64,000 nucleotides of DNA from positions 685,001 through 749,000 of the forward strand of contig JAPWJW010000002.1 in NCBI GenBank assembly GCA_028283825.1. Direction: 5' to 3'. The DNA comes from Azospirillaceae bacterium (GTDB taxonomy: Bacteria; Pseudomonadota; Alphaproteobacteria; Azospirillales; Azospirillaceae). Of the stretch, positions 46,832-56,000 are shown in pieces. A program made the translations under genes and the position numbers. The notes beneath the pieces are model-generated. The model saw only the letters and a list, made by a program, of their open reading frames with translations. It did not search any database and was not told the DNA's origin. Position 1 is the first letter of the stretch. The number at the start of each line of letters is the position of its first letter.

Positions 46832-47206
46832 ATGCGCATCATTCGGGAACACCCGCTGCTGGCGGACATGACGCCGGACCGGCCGGCGATTGAGGTCGGC
46901 GATCCCGCCCTGGAGGCGGCGGTGTTCGACGCGCTTCGCACCATCCGCGACCCGGAAATCCCGGTCAACCTGGTCGATCTGGGCCTGATCTACCGGGTGC
47001 TGGTCCGCCCGGACGGCCTGGTCCACATCGACATGACCCTGACCACGCCGGCCTGTCCCGTCGCCACCACCCTGCCGGGGCAGGTACAGAACCTGGTCTC
47101 GCTGGTGCCGGGGGTGACCGTGGTGCTGGTCGACATGGTCTGGGATCCGCCCTGGACCCAGGCCCGCATGACGGAAAGCGCCCGGCTGGAACTCGGCCTG
47201 GTTTAG
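46832..47206 (+). CDS. sufT: SufT/MIP18 (DUF59) Fe-S maturation protein
   Basis: A 124-residue DUF59/MIP18-fold protein with DPEIPVNLVDLGLIYRV, TTPACPVA and the WDPPW motif. It helps Fe-S cluster assembly or transfer. Last gene of the suf operon, 12 bp after sufU; a hairpin terminator follows. Confidence 0.9.
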   Translation: MRIIREHPLLADMTPDRPAIEVGDPALEAAVFDALRTIRDPEIPVNLVDLGLIYRVLVRPDGLVHIDMTLTTPACPVATTLPGQVQNLVSLVPGVTVVLVDMVWDPPWTQARMTESARLELGLV

Positions 47207-47212
47207 TCAGGC

Positions 47213-47234
47213 GGGACCGCCCAGGGGCGGTCCC
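47213..47234. terminator. Bidirectional terminator after suf operon
   Basis: A perfect 10-bp inverted repeat (47213-47222 with 47225-47234) lies 7 bp after sufT and before the convergent hydrolase stop at 47255. Confidence 0.65.
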
Positions 47235-47254
47235 TCCGCGGATGACGGCCCCGG

Positions 47255-47956
47255 TCAGCCGTTCTGAACCGCGGCCACGGCCTCGCGGATCACGTCGATG
47301 ATGATCGCGGGCTGGGAAAGCATCGGCACGTGGCTGCTTGCCACCTCGGTGATCGTCGCCCCCATGCGTTTTGAGACCCAGCGCTGGAGGTCGGGGTGCA
47401 CGGTGTGGTCCTGCGTGGCCAGGACGTACCAGCTTGGCTTCGATTTCCACGCGACGCCGTCGGCGTCGAGCTTCTGTTGCTGGAACAGGTCGAAGACCGG
47501 CGCGTAATGGGTGGCCCAGACAAGCTTCTGTTCTTCCGCCGAAAGGTCGCCGGCGAAGAACTCGGTGCCGTTCGGCAGCATCCAGGCGCGTCCATCCGCG
47601 ACCTCGACGCGGGAGAAGATGTCCGATGGATACCGGTCAAGCTGGTCCTGTACGGTCTCGCCGGCGTCGGGGGCGACTGCGGCGATGTAGACCAGGCCGA
47701 CCACGCGTTCATCGACGCCCGCCGCCGTGATGGTGGCCCCGCCATAGGAATGCCCCACGAGGATGACCGGGCTGCCGACGCGGTTCAGCGTGCGCTTCAC
47801 CGCCGCCACATCTTCTTCGAACGAGTCCAGGCCGTATTGGACGGCGATGACCTCATGCCCGTCGGCCTGCAATGCCGGGATCACCTTGCCGAAGCATGAG
47901 CCATCGGCCCAGATGCCGTGGCAGAACACGATGGCGGGCTTGGACGATTTGGACAT
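47255..47956 (-). CDS. Alpha/beta hydrolase
   Basis: A 233-residue alpha/beta-hydrolase of the EstA/salicylate-esterase-like group. The nucleophile elbow is GHSYGG, preceded by the FCHGIWADGSCF oxyanion region; a late histidine (SSHVPMLSQP) completes the triad. The start after GGAGAGGG matches the family; the frame extends upstream without a better site. It is divergent from the LysR gene, which probably regulates it. No link to nitrogen fixation seen. Confidence 0.88.
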   Translation of the reverse strand: MSKSSKPAIVFCHGIWADGSCFGKVIPALQADGHEVIAVQYGLDSFEEDVAAVKRTLNRVGSPVILVGHSYGGATITAAGVDERVVGLVYIAAVAPDAGETVQDQLDRYPSDIFSRVEVADGRAWMLPNGTEFFAGDLSAEEQKLVWATHYAPVFDLFQQQKLDADGVAWKSKPSWYVLATQDHTVHPDLQRWVSKRMGATITEVASSHVPMLSQPAIIIDVIREAVAAVQNG

Positions 47957-48025
47957 TTCCCTCTCCTTCTTTGGTTGAGAGGCGACGGTAAATCTCCCTT
48001 CTGTCGGCGACAAAGACCTTGTACG

Positions 48026-48043
48026 TTCAAGCTATGCCTTGAA
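48026..48043. promoter_or_regulatory. Candidate LysR operator palindrome
   Basis: TTCAAG-N6-CTTGAA is a perfect inverted repeat in the divergent hydrolase-lysR gap, 18 bp before lysR. A LysR-type regulator often binds such an interrupted dyad (T-N11-A core) at this position. Confidence 0.5.
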
Positions 48044-48061
48044 GGTATAGCGAGGGCCCCG

Positions 48062-48985
48062 ATGGAACTCCGGCATCTGCGCTATTTCATTGCCGTGGCG
48101 GAGGAGGGCAGCTTGCTGACCGCCGCCCAGCGGCGGCTGAACACCTCCCAGCCGTCGCTGAGCCGGCAGATCCGCGACCTGGAGGCCGAAGTCGGCGTGA
48201 AGCTGCTGGAACGGCAGCCGCGCGGCGTGGCGCTTACCGCCGCCGGGCGGGTTTTTCTCGATCACGCACGGTTGGCGCTTTTGCAGGTCCAGGCGGCGAC
48301 CGACGCCGCCCGGAAGGTGGAGCAGCCGGAAAAGCCCGTGTTCGCCATGGGATTCCTGGCCGGGCAGGAGGTCGTGTGGCTACCCCACGCCCTGCGTATC
48401 CTGCGTGAGGAGGCGCCAGGCGTTGAAATTACGCTCAGCAGCCAATCCTCCCCGGACCTGGCCCTGGCGTTGATGCGGGGGAAACTGGACGTGGCCTTCC
48501 TTCGTCCCGAGACGCAGACCGTCGGCCTGTCCTTCAAGTTCCTGGCGAAGGAACCCCTGATCGCCGTGCTGCCGGCGGACCATCGCCTGACCTCGCGCAA
48601 GAAGATCAGGCCGCAGGATCTCGCCAGCGAAACCTATGTCAGTTCGGCGCGGATTTCCCCGATCTTGAAATCCGTGATCCAGGAGTACGCGGCAACGGTA
48701 GGGATCACGCTCAAGGCGCAGTACGAAGGCGACAACCTGCCGTCGGCCATGTCGTTGGTCGTTTCCACGGGCGGGGTGACGCTTATTCCGCTTTATGCGC
48801 AAAACATGCTGACGCCGAACGTTGTCGCCCGGGCGCTCGACGGCGTACCCCCGGCAATCGATCTTTGCCTGGGATACAACGCGGCGAATTCCTCCACCGT
48901 GCTGCGCCGGCTGTTATCCCGGTCCGATGAATTGGTCGCCAACGTTCGGAATCAAAGCATCATCCGATATGCCGAACCCCTATGA
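48062..48985 (+). CDS. LysR-family transcriptional regulator
   Basis: A 307-residue LysR protein: winged HTH at the N terminus (MELRHLRYFIAVAEEGSLLTAA, QPSLSRQIRDLEAEVGVKLLER) and a periplasmic-binding-like effector domain. GCGAGGG precedes the ATG. It likely controls the divergent hydrolase via the palindrome at 48026. The inducer is unknown. Confidence 0.92.
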   Translation: MELRHLRYFIAVAEEGSLLTAAQRRLNTSQPSLSRQIRDLEAEVGVKLLERQPRGVALTAAGRVFLDHARLALLQVQAATDAARKVEQPEKPVFAMGFLAGQEVVWLPHALRILREEAPGVEITLSSQSSPDLALALMRGKLDVAFLRPETQTVGLSFKFLAKEPLIAVLPADHRLTSRKKIRPQDLASETYVSSARISPILKSVIQEYAATVGITLKAQYEGDNLPSAMSLVVSTGGVTLIPLYAQNMLTPNVVARALDGVPPAIDLCLGYNAANSSTVLRRLLSRSDELVANVRNQSIIRYAEPL

Positions 48986-49051
48986 CGGGGGTTCCGATGC
49001 AGCCACCCGGCAGGGCGTGGCGGGCGCCGCCGATGGCGACGCCTCCGCCGC

Positions 49052-49711
49052 TCATCCGTGCCAGTGCGACCCGCGGATGACGCTGCAGAAGTTGCCGCGG
49101 TGGAAGTGCGGTTCCTTGTCGGCGATGACGTCGGCCTTGACGTTGCCGAAGGTGGTGTCCGGCTTGTGCTTGATACCGTCATAGAAGGCCTGGATGATCT
49201 CTTCCTTGAAGGCCGCCGGGCGCGGGAAGGCCTTGACCACCGCCTCGCGGATGTCGTCCGGGTACTGGTCATAGGCCAGGCCCAGCACGTCCATCTCCAC
49301 CCCAGCGGTGGTCAGCGCCACCACCGGATGCATGAACTCCGGTATGCCGGGTGTGGTGTGCAGGGCGATGGCGGTCCACACGGTGTCCAGGTCCACCGGC
49401 GTGATGCCGTGGCTTTTCAGGAAGTCGCGGGCGGCGTTGGCGCCATCCACCTCGAACCGCAGGTGCGCGCTGCTGTGCTGCGGCGTCAGGCCGGCGTCGT
49501 GGAACATGGCGGCGGCGTACAGCAGCTCGGCATCAAAGCTCAGCCCACGCCGGGCGCCGGCCAGGGCGCCGAACAGGTAGACCCGGCTGGAATGGTTGAA
49601 CAGCAGGTCGCTTTCGGTGTCGCGGATGTAGGTGGCGATCTCACGGGCCAGCGTGCTGTCGGGGATGGTGACGCCGCCGATGGACGGTATGGAAATCAGG
49701 GTGGTGCTCAT
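49052..49711 (-). CDS. HD-domain phosphohydrolase, cyanamide hydratase-like
   Basis: A 219-residue HD-domain metal hydrolase. The HD motif is in MFHDAGLT, an upstream His in NHSSRVY and a downstream His in ALHTTPGIPEF. It resembles the group that includes cyanamide hydratase. The start MSTTLISIP has AGGAGG upstream; the frame opens eight codons earlier. Substrate unknown. The 66-bp gap to lysR shows only a weak inverted repeat. Confidence 0.82.
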   Translation of the reverse strand: MSTTLISIPSIGGVTIPDSTLAREIATYIRDTESDLLFNHSSRVYLFGALAGARRGLSFDAELLYAAAMFHDAGLTPQHSSAHLRFEVDGANAARDFLKSHGITPVDLDTVWTAIALHTTPGIPEFMHPVVALTTAGVEMDVLGLAYDQYPDDIREAVVKAFPRPAAFKEEIIQAFYDGIKHKPDTTFGNVKADVIADKEPHFHRGNFCSVIRGSHWHG

Positions 49712-49918
49712 GGCGGAAGCCTCCTGGGGGTCCAATGCGCCGGCCCTGTGGAAGCGCCGACCCCCATTTTATCCGCCCGCGATGCCCATCGCCGCAACGC
49801 GGCCCCGGGCGGGGATCCTGCCAATCATGCGGTATTTCCTGCCAACGGGGCGATGCCGTGGCCCGGCGCCGGCCGGCTCATCCCCGGGGGCGGCGGCCCG
49901 TGGAATGGGGTGTCATAC

Positions 49919-50076
49919 CAGCGGAACAAAACTTTGACTTGTGCTGCTGGAGGCCGGCGACGGCCGGCCCCGCAGTGAGCACCGCAGGGCGGAATGAGGA
50001 CAGCCAAGCCGGCGGATGCCGGCGCCCGGCGCCTGAGGGGGCCTTTGATCGGTTACGATTAAAGGCCGCGCGTATC
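49919..50076 (+). repeat. Structured intergenic repeat, copy F (divergent)
   Basis: Hairpin 1 is decayed (CAGCGGAACAA...TTGTGCTGCTG). Hairpin 2 is a GGCCG-rich stem. Hairpin 3 is replaced by another GC stem. Hairpin 4 is GCCGGC-GGAT-GCCGGC. Hairpin 5 is GGCCTTTGATCG with CGATTAAAGGCC (one wobble). It lies in the 452-bp gap upstream of the MscS gene; the rest of that gap shows no gene. Confidence 0.8.
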
Positions 50077-50163
50077 ACTGAAATTAAACGTCGAAGGCTG
50101 GCGGAACCGTGCATCCTCCCCTAAGTTGTGCCGCGCCAACATTGCCGAACGGAGGCCTTGAAC

Positions 50164-51018
50164 ATGCATCTGACGTCGCTTGCCTCGGATGTTCCCGTGC
50201 TCAACACGGTGGACCAGAAGACCCAGGCCTTCCTGGTGAGCCTGAATGCGCTCATCCCCTGGGTGGTGACCAACGGCGTCAACCTGCTGGCGGCCATCCT
50301 GATCCTGCTGGTCGGCATGTGGCTGTCGGGCAAGGTCGCCCGCGTGGTCCACACCGTGCTCAGCCGCACGCCGCATTTCGATGAGATGCTGCGCGGCTTC
50401 TTCGCCAGCATGGCGCGCTATGCCGTGCTGACCTTGACTGTGCTGGCTGTGCTGGCGCAGTTCGGCATCCAGACCACCAGCCTGGTGGCGGTCATCGGTG
50501 CCGCCGGCCTGGCCATCGGCCTGGCCTTGCAGGGCACCCTGTCCAGCCTGGCGGCCGGCGTCATGCTGCTGATCTTCCGGCCGTTCACGATCGGCGACAA
50601 GATTCAGGTGGGCGGGGTCACCGGCACGGTGCAGGACCTGTCGCTGTTCTGGACCGAATTGATCTCCGACGACAAGATCCAGATCATCATCCCCAACAGC
50701 GGCGTCTGGGGCCAGGTGCTGCGCAACCTCAGCACCCACCCGACGCCGCCCCACGCTGGCGAACTGCGCTTCCGCATTCCGGAAACCAGCGACCTGGATG
50801 GCGTGGCCGAGGCGGTGCGCGGCGTCCTGGCGGCGGACGACCGCGTCCTGTCGCCCACCGTGCTGTTCGACCGCAGCGGCGATACGCGGGCGCTGGACGT
50901 GGTGGTGGGTTTCTCCACCGCTGACGATATCGTGCCCGCGGTGAAAAGCGACCTGATCCGCGCCATCCGTGCCACCCGGTTGCCGACCGGCGAACCGGAA
51001 AGCCCGCCGGCGTCCTGA
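50164..51018 (+). CDS. mscS: Small-conductance mechanosensitive channel (MscS)
   Basis: A 284-residue MscS channel: N-terminal membrane helices, pore helix GAAGLAIGLALQGTLSSLAAG with the Gly/Ala pattern, and the cytoplasmic beta domain (RPFTIGDKIQVGGVTGTVQDL, IIPNS). It releases solutes on osmotic downshift. The ATG has a GGAGG site; the frame opens 12 codons earlier. Repeat copy F lies upstream. Confidence 0.93.
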   Translation: MHLTSLASDVPVLNTVDQKTQAFLVSLNALIPWVVTNGVNLLAAILILLVGMWLSGKVARVVHTVLSRTPHFDEMLRGFFASMARYAVLTLTVLAVLAQFGIQTTSLVAVIGAAGLAIGLALQGTLSSLAAGVMLLIFRPFTIGDKIQVGGVTGTVQDLSLFWTELISDDKIQIIIPNSGVWGQVLRNLSTHPTPPHAGELRFRIPETSDLDGVAEAVRGVLAADDRVLSPTVLFDRSGDTRALDVVVGFSTADDIVPAVKSDLIRAIRATRLPTGEPESPPAS

Positions 51019-51062
51019 GGGGGCTCCCCCGAGTCCCTGGACACATGTCCCGTGATGTTTGG

Positions 51063-51091
51063 CCGGCGTCCCTTCCAGGGGCGCCGGTTTT
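51063..51091 (+). terminator. Rho-independent terminator of mscS
   Basis: CCGGCGTCCC (51063-51072) pairs with GGGGCGCCGG (51078-51087) with one wobble, followed by TTTT. The remaining 320 bp up to the insertion element hold nothing that I can name. Confidence 0.8.
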
Positions 51092-51409
51092 GTATTGCCG
51101 TGTCCCGTGAGGGACTTTTGCCGCCACTGTTGCCGATGCGCCGCACCCAGGCGGCGCCCCGTCCGTTCTTCCCGCCTTCCGAAAATGTTGCAGCGTGACG
51201 GTTAACGGACTGGCCAAAAAGGCTGGGTTTTCGCCATTTGCGCTACCCAGAAAGGGTAGGGTCTGTTCAATCCATTAAGGTTTCTTTAACAAATTGCCAA
51301 TTGTGATTAAATGTGACGCCGTTGGATTAACGCCAACGGCAAGGCAAAACTGCCGATTTCGCCATCGTGCGCGCCCAGTTAGTTGCGGCCCCACAAGAGA
51401 CAATTGACA

Positions 51410-51417
51410 ACCACCGC
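51410..51417. repeat. Left 8-bp target-site duplication
   Basis: ACCACCGC directly abuts the left end of the IS256-family element and recurs exactly at 52842-52849. Confidence 0.85.
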
Positions 51418-52841
51418 GGTCACGTCCCACTGCGTGGTGTAGGAGCGCCTCCGCCGTGTCAGGCGTGGAGGCCGGCATAGCCGGCTGGAAGGCCTGACAC
51501 GGCGGGCGGTCATCGCGGTTCTTCGGTAGAGTTTGGTCACCACAACACATCCCCAACCGAGGGTGACCACGATGACCGACCCGATGATGGCGCTGCGCGT
51601 GATGCTTGAAAAGGGCGCAGACGCCGATGTCCTGAGACAGATGATCGGCTTTGCCGCCGAGCGACTGATGGAACTGGAGGTTCAGGAGTTGACCGGTGCC
51701 GGCCACGGCGAACGGTCGGCCGACCGCCTGGTTCAGCGCAATGGCTACCGTGACCGCGATTGGCATACCCGCGCCGGCACGGTGGAACTGCACATCCCCA
51801 AGCTGCGCAAGGGCAGCTACTTCCCAGGCTTCCTGGAGCCCCGCCGCATGGCGGAGAAAGCGCTGACCGCCGTGATCCAGGAGGCCTACATCCAGGGCGT
51901 CTCCACCCGCGCGGTGGACGACCTGGTCCAGGCCATGGGCATGACCGGCATCTCCAAGAGCCAGGTCAGCCGGCTGTGCGAGGAGATCGACGGCCGGGTT
52001 AAGACCTTCCTGGAACGGCCGCTGGAAGGCGACTGGCCCTACCTGTGGATCGACGCCACCTATGTGAAGGTCCGCCAGAACGGCCGCATCGTCTCCGTGG
52101 CCGTCACCATCGCCGTGGCGGTCAATACCAACGGTCGGCGAGAGATCCTGGGCATGGACATCGGCACCTCGGAAGCCGAGACCTTCTGGGTAGAGTTCCT
52201 GCGCAAGCTCAAACGCCGCGGCCTGGGTGGCGTCAAGCTGGTCGTCTCCGATGCCCACGAGGGCATCAAGGCCGCTGTCGCCCGCGTATTCCGTGCCACC
52301 TGGCAGCGTTGCCGTGTCCACTTTATGCGCAACGCCTTGGCCCACGCCGGCAAGCAAGGCCGCCGTGTGGTGGCTGCCTTCATCGGCACCGCCTTTGCCC
52401 AGGATGACGCCACCGCCGCCCGGACCCAGTGGCGCCAGGTCGCCGATCAACTCCGACCCAAGGTCGGCAAGCTCGCCGCCCTGATGGACGAGGCCGAGGA
52501 GGACGTCCTGGCCTTCATGTCCTTCCCCGCCGCCCACAGGGCAAAGCTGCACAGCACCAACCCCATCGAACGCCTCAACGGCGAGATCAAGCGCCGTACC
52601 GAGGTCGTCGGTATCTTCCCGAACGAGGACGCCATCACCCGCCTGGTGGGTGCCGTCCTCATGGAGATCAACGATGAATGGGCAGTTCAGCGCGGTCGCT
52701 ACATGACCCTGGAAACCATCGCCGCCGTCGGCGATGATCCAACCATCATGCTGCCCACTGTCGCCGCATGATCGTCCCGGCCAAACGCGCCGGAGACCAA
52801 AATGACCGGGCGCTTCTTACACCACGACCTGGGACACGATC
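51418..52841 (+). mobile_element. IS256-family insertion sequence, 1424 bp
   Basis: The element is bounded by imperfect inverted repeats of about 32 bp: the left end begins GGTCACGTCCCA and the right end, reverse-complemented, GATCGTGTCCCA; both then share CGTGGTGTA and GCGCC. It carries one intact transposase gene. The perfect 8-bp direct repeats on both sides are the target duplication usual for IS256 (8-9 bp). A transposed copy with intact ends and duplication suggests a recent insertion. Confidence 0.88.
51572..52771 (+). CDS. IS256-family transposase
   Basis: A 399-residue mutator/IS256 transposase with the DDE core: first Asp in [10 protein letters not shown], second in [13 protein letters not shown] (with [10 protein letters not shown] after it) and Glu in [15 protein letters not shown]. 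The gene appears full length and intact. The ATG at 51572 gives the usual N terminus (MTDPMMALR); the frame opens 13 codons earlier inside the left end. Confidence 0.95.
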   Translation: MTDPMMALRVMLEKGADADVLRQMIGFAAERLMELEVQELTGAGHGERSADRLVQRNGYRDRDWHTRAGTVELHIPKLRKGSYFPGFLEPRRMAEKALTAVIQEAYIQGVSTRAVDDLVQAMGMTGISKSQVSRLCEEIDGRVKTFLERPLEGDWPYLWIDATYVKVRQNGRIVSVAVTIAVAVNTNGRREILGMDIGTSEAETFWVEFLRKLKRRGLGGVKLVVSDAHEGIKAAVARVFRATWQRCRVHFMRNALAHAGKQGRRVVAAFIGTAFAQDDATAARTQWRQVADQLRPKVGKLAALMDEAEEDVLAFMSFPAAHRAKLHSTNPIERLNGEIKRRTEVVGIFPNEDAITRLVGAVLMEINDEWAVQRGRYMTLETIAAVGDDPTIMLPTVAA

Positions 52842-52849
52842 ACCACCGC
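52842..52849. repeat. Right 8-bp target-site duplication
   Basis: ACCACCGC, identical to 51410-51417, follows the right inverted repeat. Confidence 0.85.
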
Positions 52850-53060
52850 CCCTCTACTTCAGAACGACCAGTGCTTACCTATGCGGGTAGGAAACTGGAG
52901 CCTGGGGCGGGGAGCCTTGGAATCTGACGCGGTGGAACAGGTCGGACTGACGTGAAGCGGATTGGGGCGCGGGGGTGGTCTACCCCGGCGCGGTACCCCA
53001 AGGCCGCCTTTCGGCATATCGACGCCGCCGCGCCACAACGGATGGTTGGAGAGAGGCGTT

Positions 53061-56000
53061 ATGCTCAAGCAGGCGGATGTTCGCGGTTACGGCATCAACA
53101 AGAAGACGAAAGCCGCGTTCCTGCTGGGGTCCTCCGCCCTCGCCATTGGCACAAGCTTGGCACTGCCGCAAGCTGCCCATGGCAATACGATCTTCTCTGC
53201 CAGCACCAGTAGCCCGGTGAACATCAACACCGCCCAGGGCACCGTGGTCGTCAACAGCGGTGTGACGCTCTCGGGCGTCTATACGGCGATGTCCATCACG
53301 GCCGCCATCGGCACGTTGACCAACAACGGTTACGTGGGTGGCAGCTACTCCGGCATCAACAACCAGCAGACCAGCATTGGCACGCTGGCCAATACCGGTA
53401 TCATCCGGGGCACGGAACTTGGCATATCCAACAACAATGCCACGATCACCAATCTGGTTAATTCCGGCACCATCCTTGGCGCTACCATTGGAAGCACCAT
53501 CCCCAGCGGCGTCGGCGTCTACAATGATGGCGTCATCGGTACCCTGACCAACGCGAACACCGGCCTGATACAGGGCTGGCAATACGCCATCCAAAATCTT
53601 AATGGCACCGGCACCGGCGCCATTTCGGGTTCCATCGGCCTGATCTCCAACAGTGGCACGATCGCTGGCAACATCCAGAACGACAACACCACCGACCTGA
53701 CCATCGCGGGCGGCAGCGGAACCACCATCGGCACGCTGACCGGCTATACCATCGGCAACCTGGGCGTCATCAGCAATACCGGCGGCAATGTCGTGCTGTC
53801 GACCGGCAACATCCTGCTGAACGACAACGTCACCGTCACGGGCCACACGCTCAGCAACACGGGCGCCGCCGTCACCCTCACCACGCTGGTGAGCGTCACC
53901 GGTAACTACAACCAGTCGGCCGGCACCTTGGTGGTGCAGAACGGCGGCAAGCTGGCCGTGTCGGGCTCGGCCACCGTGGGCGGCACCGTCGTCGCCACCT
54001 TGAACGCCACGAGCAACTACCTGGCCACCGGCGGGTCCGTCACTACCCTGGTCGCCGGCGGCACCGGCTCGAACTACAGTTCCGTGGTGGTGAACACCAT
54101 CGGCCTGTCGCCCACGGTGGTCTCGGCCAGTGGCGCCATCAGCGGCATCAACCTGATCCTGTCCGTCGCCAACGATTATATCGGCGGCACCCTGGCCTCC
54201 ATCGGCAACACCGGCGTCTTGGCGCCCACCGGCTCCATCTCCGCCGTCTACGTGGCCGGCACCGGCCGCCTGGGCACCCTGGTCAACGCCGCGACCGGCA
54301 CCATTTCCGGCTTCTACGCCGTGCGGGTCAGCATCGGCGGCTCCATCGGCGGCATCACCAACAGCGGCCTGATCAGCGGCAACAGCGGCGGCGCCGGCGG
54401 CATCTTCGCCACCCTCGGCGCCAGCATCGGCACCATCACCAACAACGCCACCGGCACCATCATGTCGGCCGCGCTGGCCGCCCTTAACGATCCCGGCGGT
54501 GTCATCGGCACCATCACCAATGCCGGCCTGGTGACCCACACCAGCACCGGCATCGACATTTTTGTCGCCGGCACCATCAGCCAGGTCAACAACAGCGGCA
54601 CGATCCGCAACCAGTCCACCACCTATGGCGCCGTCTATGTCGGCGGCACCACCACGCTGACCTCCGGCACCCTGACCACGCTCAGCAACAGCGGCCTGAT
54701 CCAGAACGCCAGCGCGTCCGGCACCGGCACCGTCGCCGCCATTCTCGTCGATGGCTACACGTCGGGCGGCACCACGCTGTACAGCACCCTCGGCACGCTG
54801 CTGAACAACGCCACCGGTATCATCAGCGCCCGCACCGCCATCCGCATCAGCAGCCTCGGCACCATCGGCACGCTGGTCAACAGCGGCACCATCATGGGCA
54901 GCATCACCAACCTGGCGGCCCGCGACCTCAGCATCACCGGCGGTTCCGGCACGACAGTCGGCACCTTCACCGGCCTCACCGGCACCGTGGGCACCATCAA
55001 CAACACCCTCAGCAACCTGGTGTTCGGCGATGGCACGGTCCGCAGCAACATCCTGCTGAACGACGCCATCGTCGCCACCGGCCGGACGGTCCTCAACAAC
55101 AGCGCCAACCTCAGCTTCGGCAGCCAGAGTGTCGCCACCATCGCCGGCACCTTCGTCCAGGGCAGCCTGGGCACGCTGTCGCTGGGCACCACCCAACTGT
55201 CGATCAGCGGGGCGGCCAGCATCGCCGGCACGGTGCTGGGCGCCTTCGACACCAGCGTCAACCACACCCCGGGTGAGGGCATCACCCTGGTCACCGCCGA
55301 TGGCGGCCTGTCCCTCAGCAACGGTACCCTGACCGGCGTGGTCCGGGCATCCGGCACCGGCATCAACGCCGGCGCCAGCATCAGCGGCAACAGCCTGCTG
55401 GCCCAGGTGCAGAACTATTACATCGCCACCACCTACGGCACGGTCACCAACACCGGCAACCTGACTTCGACCTCGGCGGTGTACGTGGCCTCAGGCGCCA
55501 GCCTGGGGGCGGTGTCCAACAGCGGCACCATCCAGGGCAACATCGTCAACCTCAGCGCCAACGACCTGACCCTGCTGGGCGGCAGCGCCGGCACCTACGG
55601 CACCTATACCGGCCTCAGCGGCACGGCCACGGGCAGCATCCAGAATTCGCTGTCCAACGTGACCCTGGCGGGCAACGTGCTGTTGAACGATGGCGTCAAC
55701 GTGGGCGGCACCACGCACGCGGTGGTGGCCGATGGGGCCTCGGTCCTGCTCAACGCCGCCATCAACGTCACCGGCAACTACAGCCAGACCGGCGGCACCC
55801 TGCTGGAGGCCGGCGGCGGCGGCGAACTGATCGTCAGCGGCGCCGCCGTGCTCAGCGGCGTCAGCTATTCCGTGGTTGGCGCCACCTCCGCCTATCATTA
55901 CCTGATCGGCCCGGCCGGCCTGACGCCCATCGTCGCCGGCGGTGCGGGGTCCAGCTACACCAGCATCACCTACAGCAGCGGCATCGCCGGCCTGACCCTG

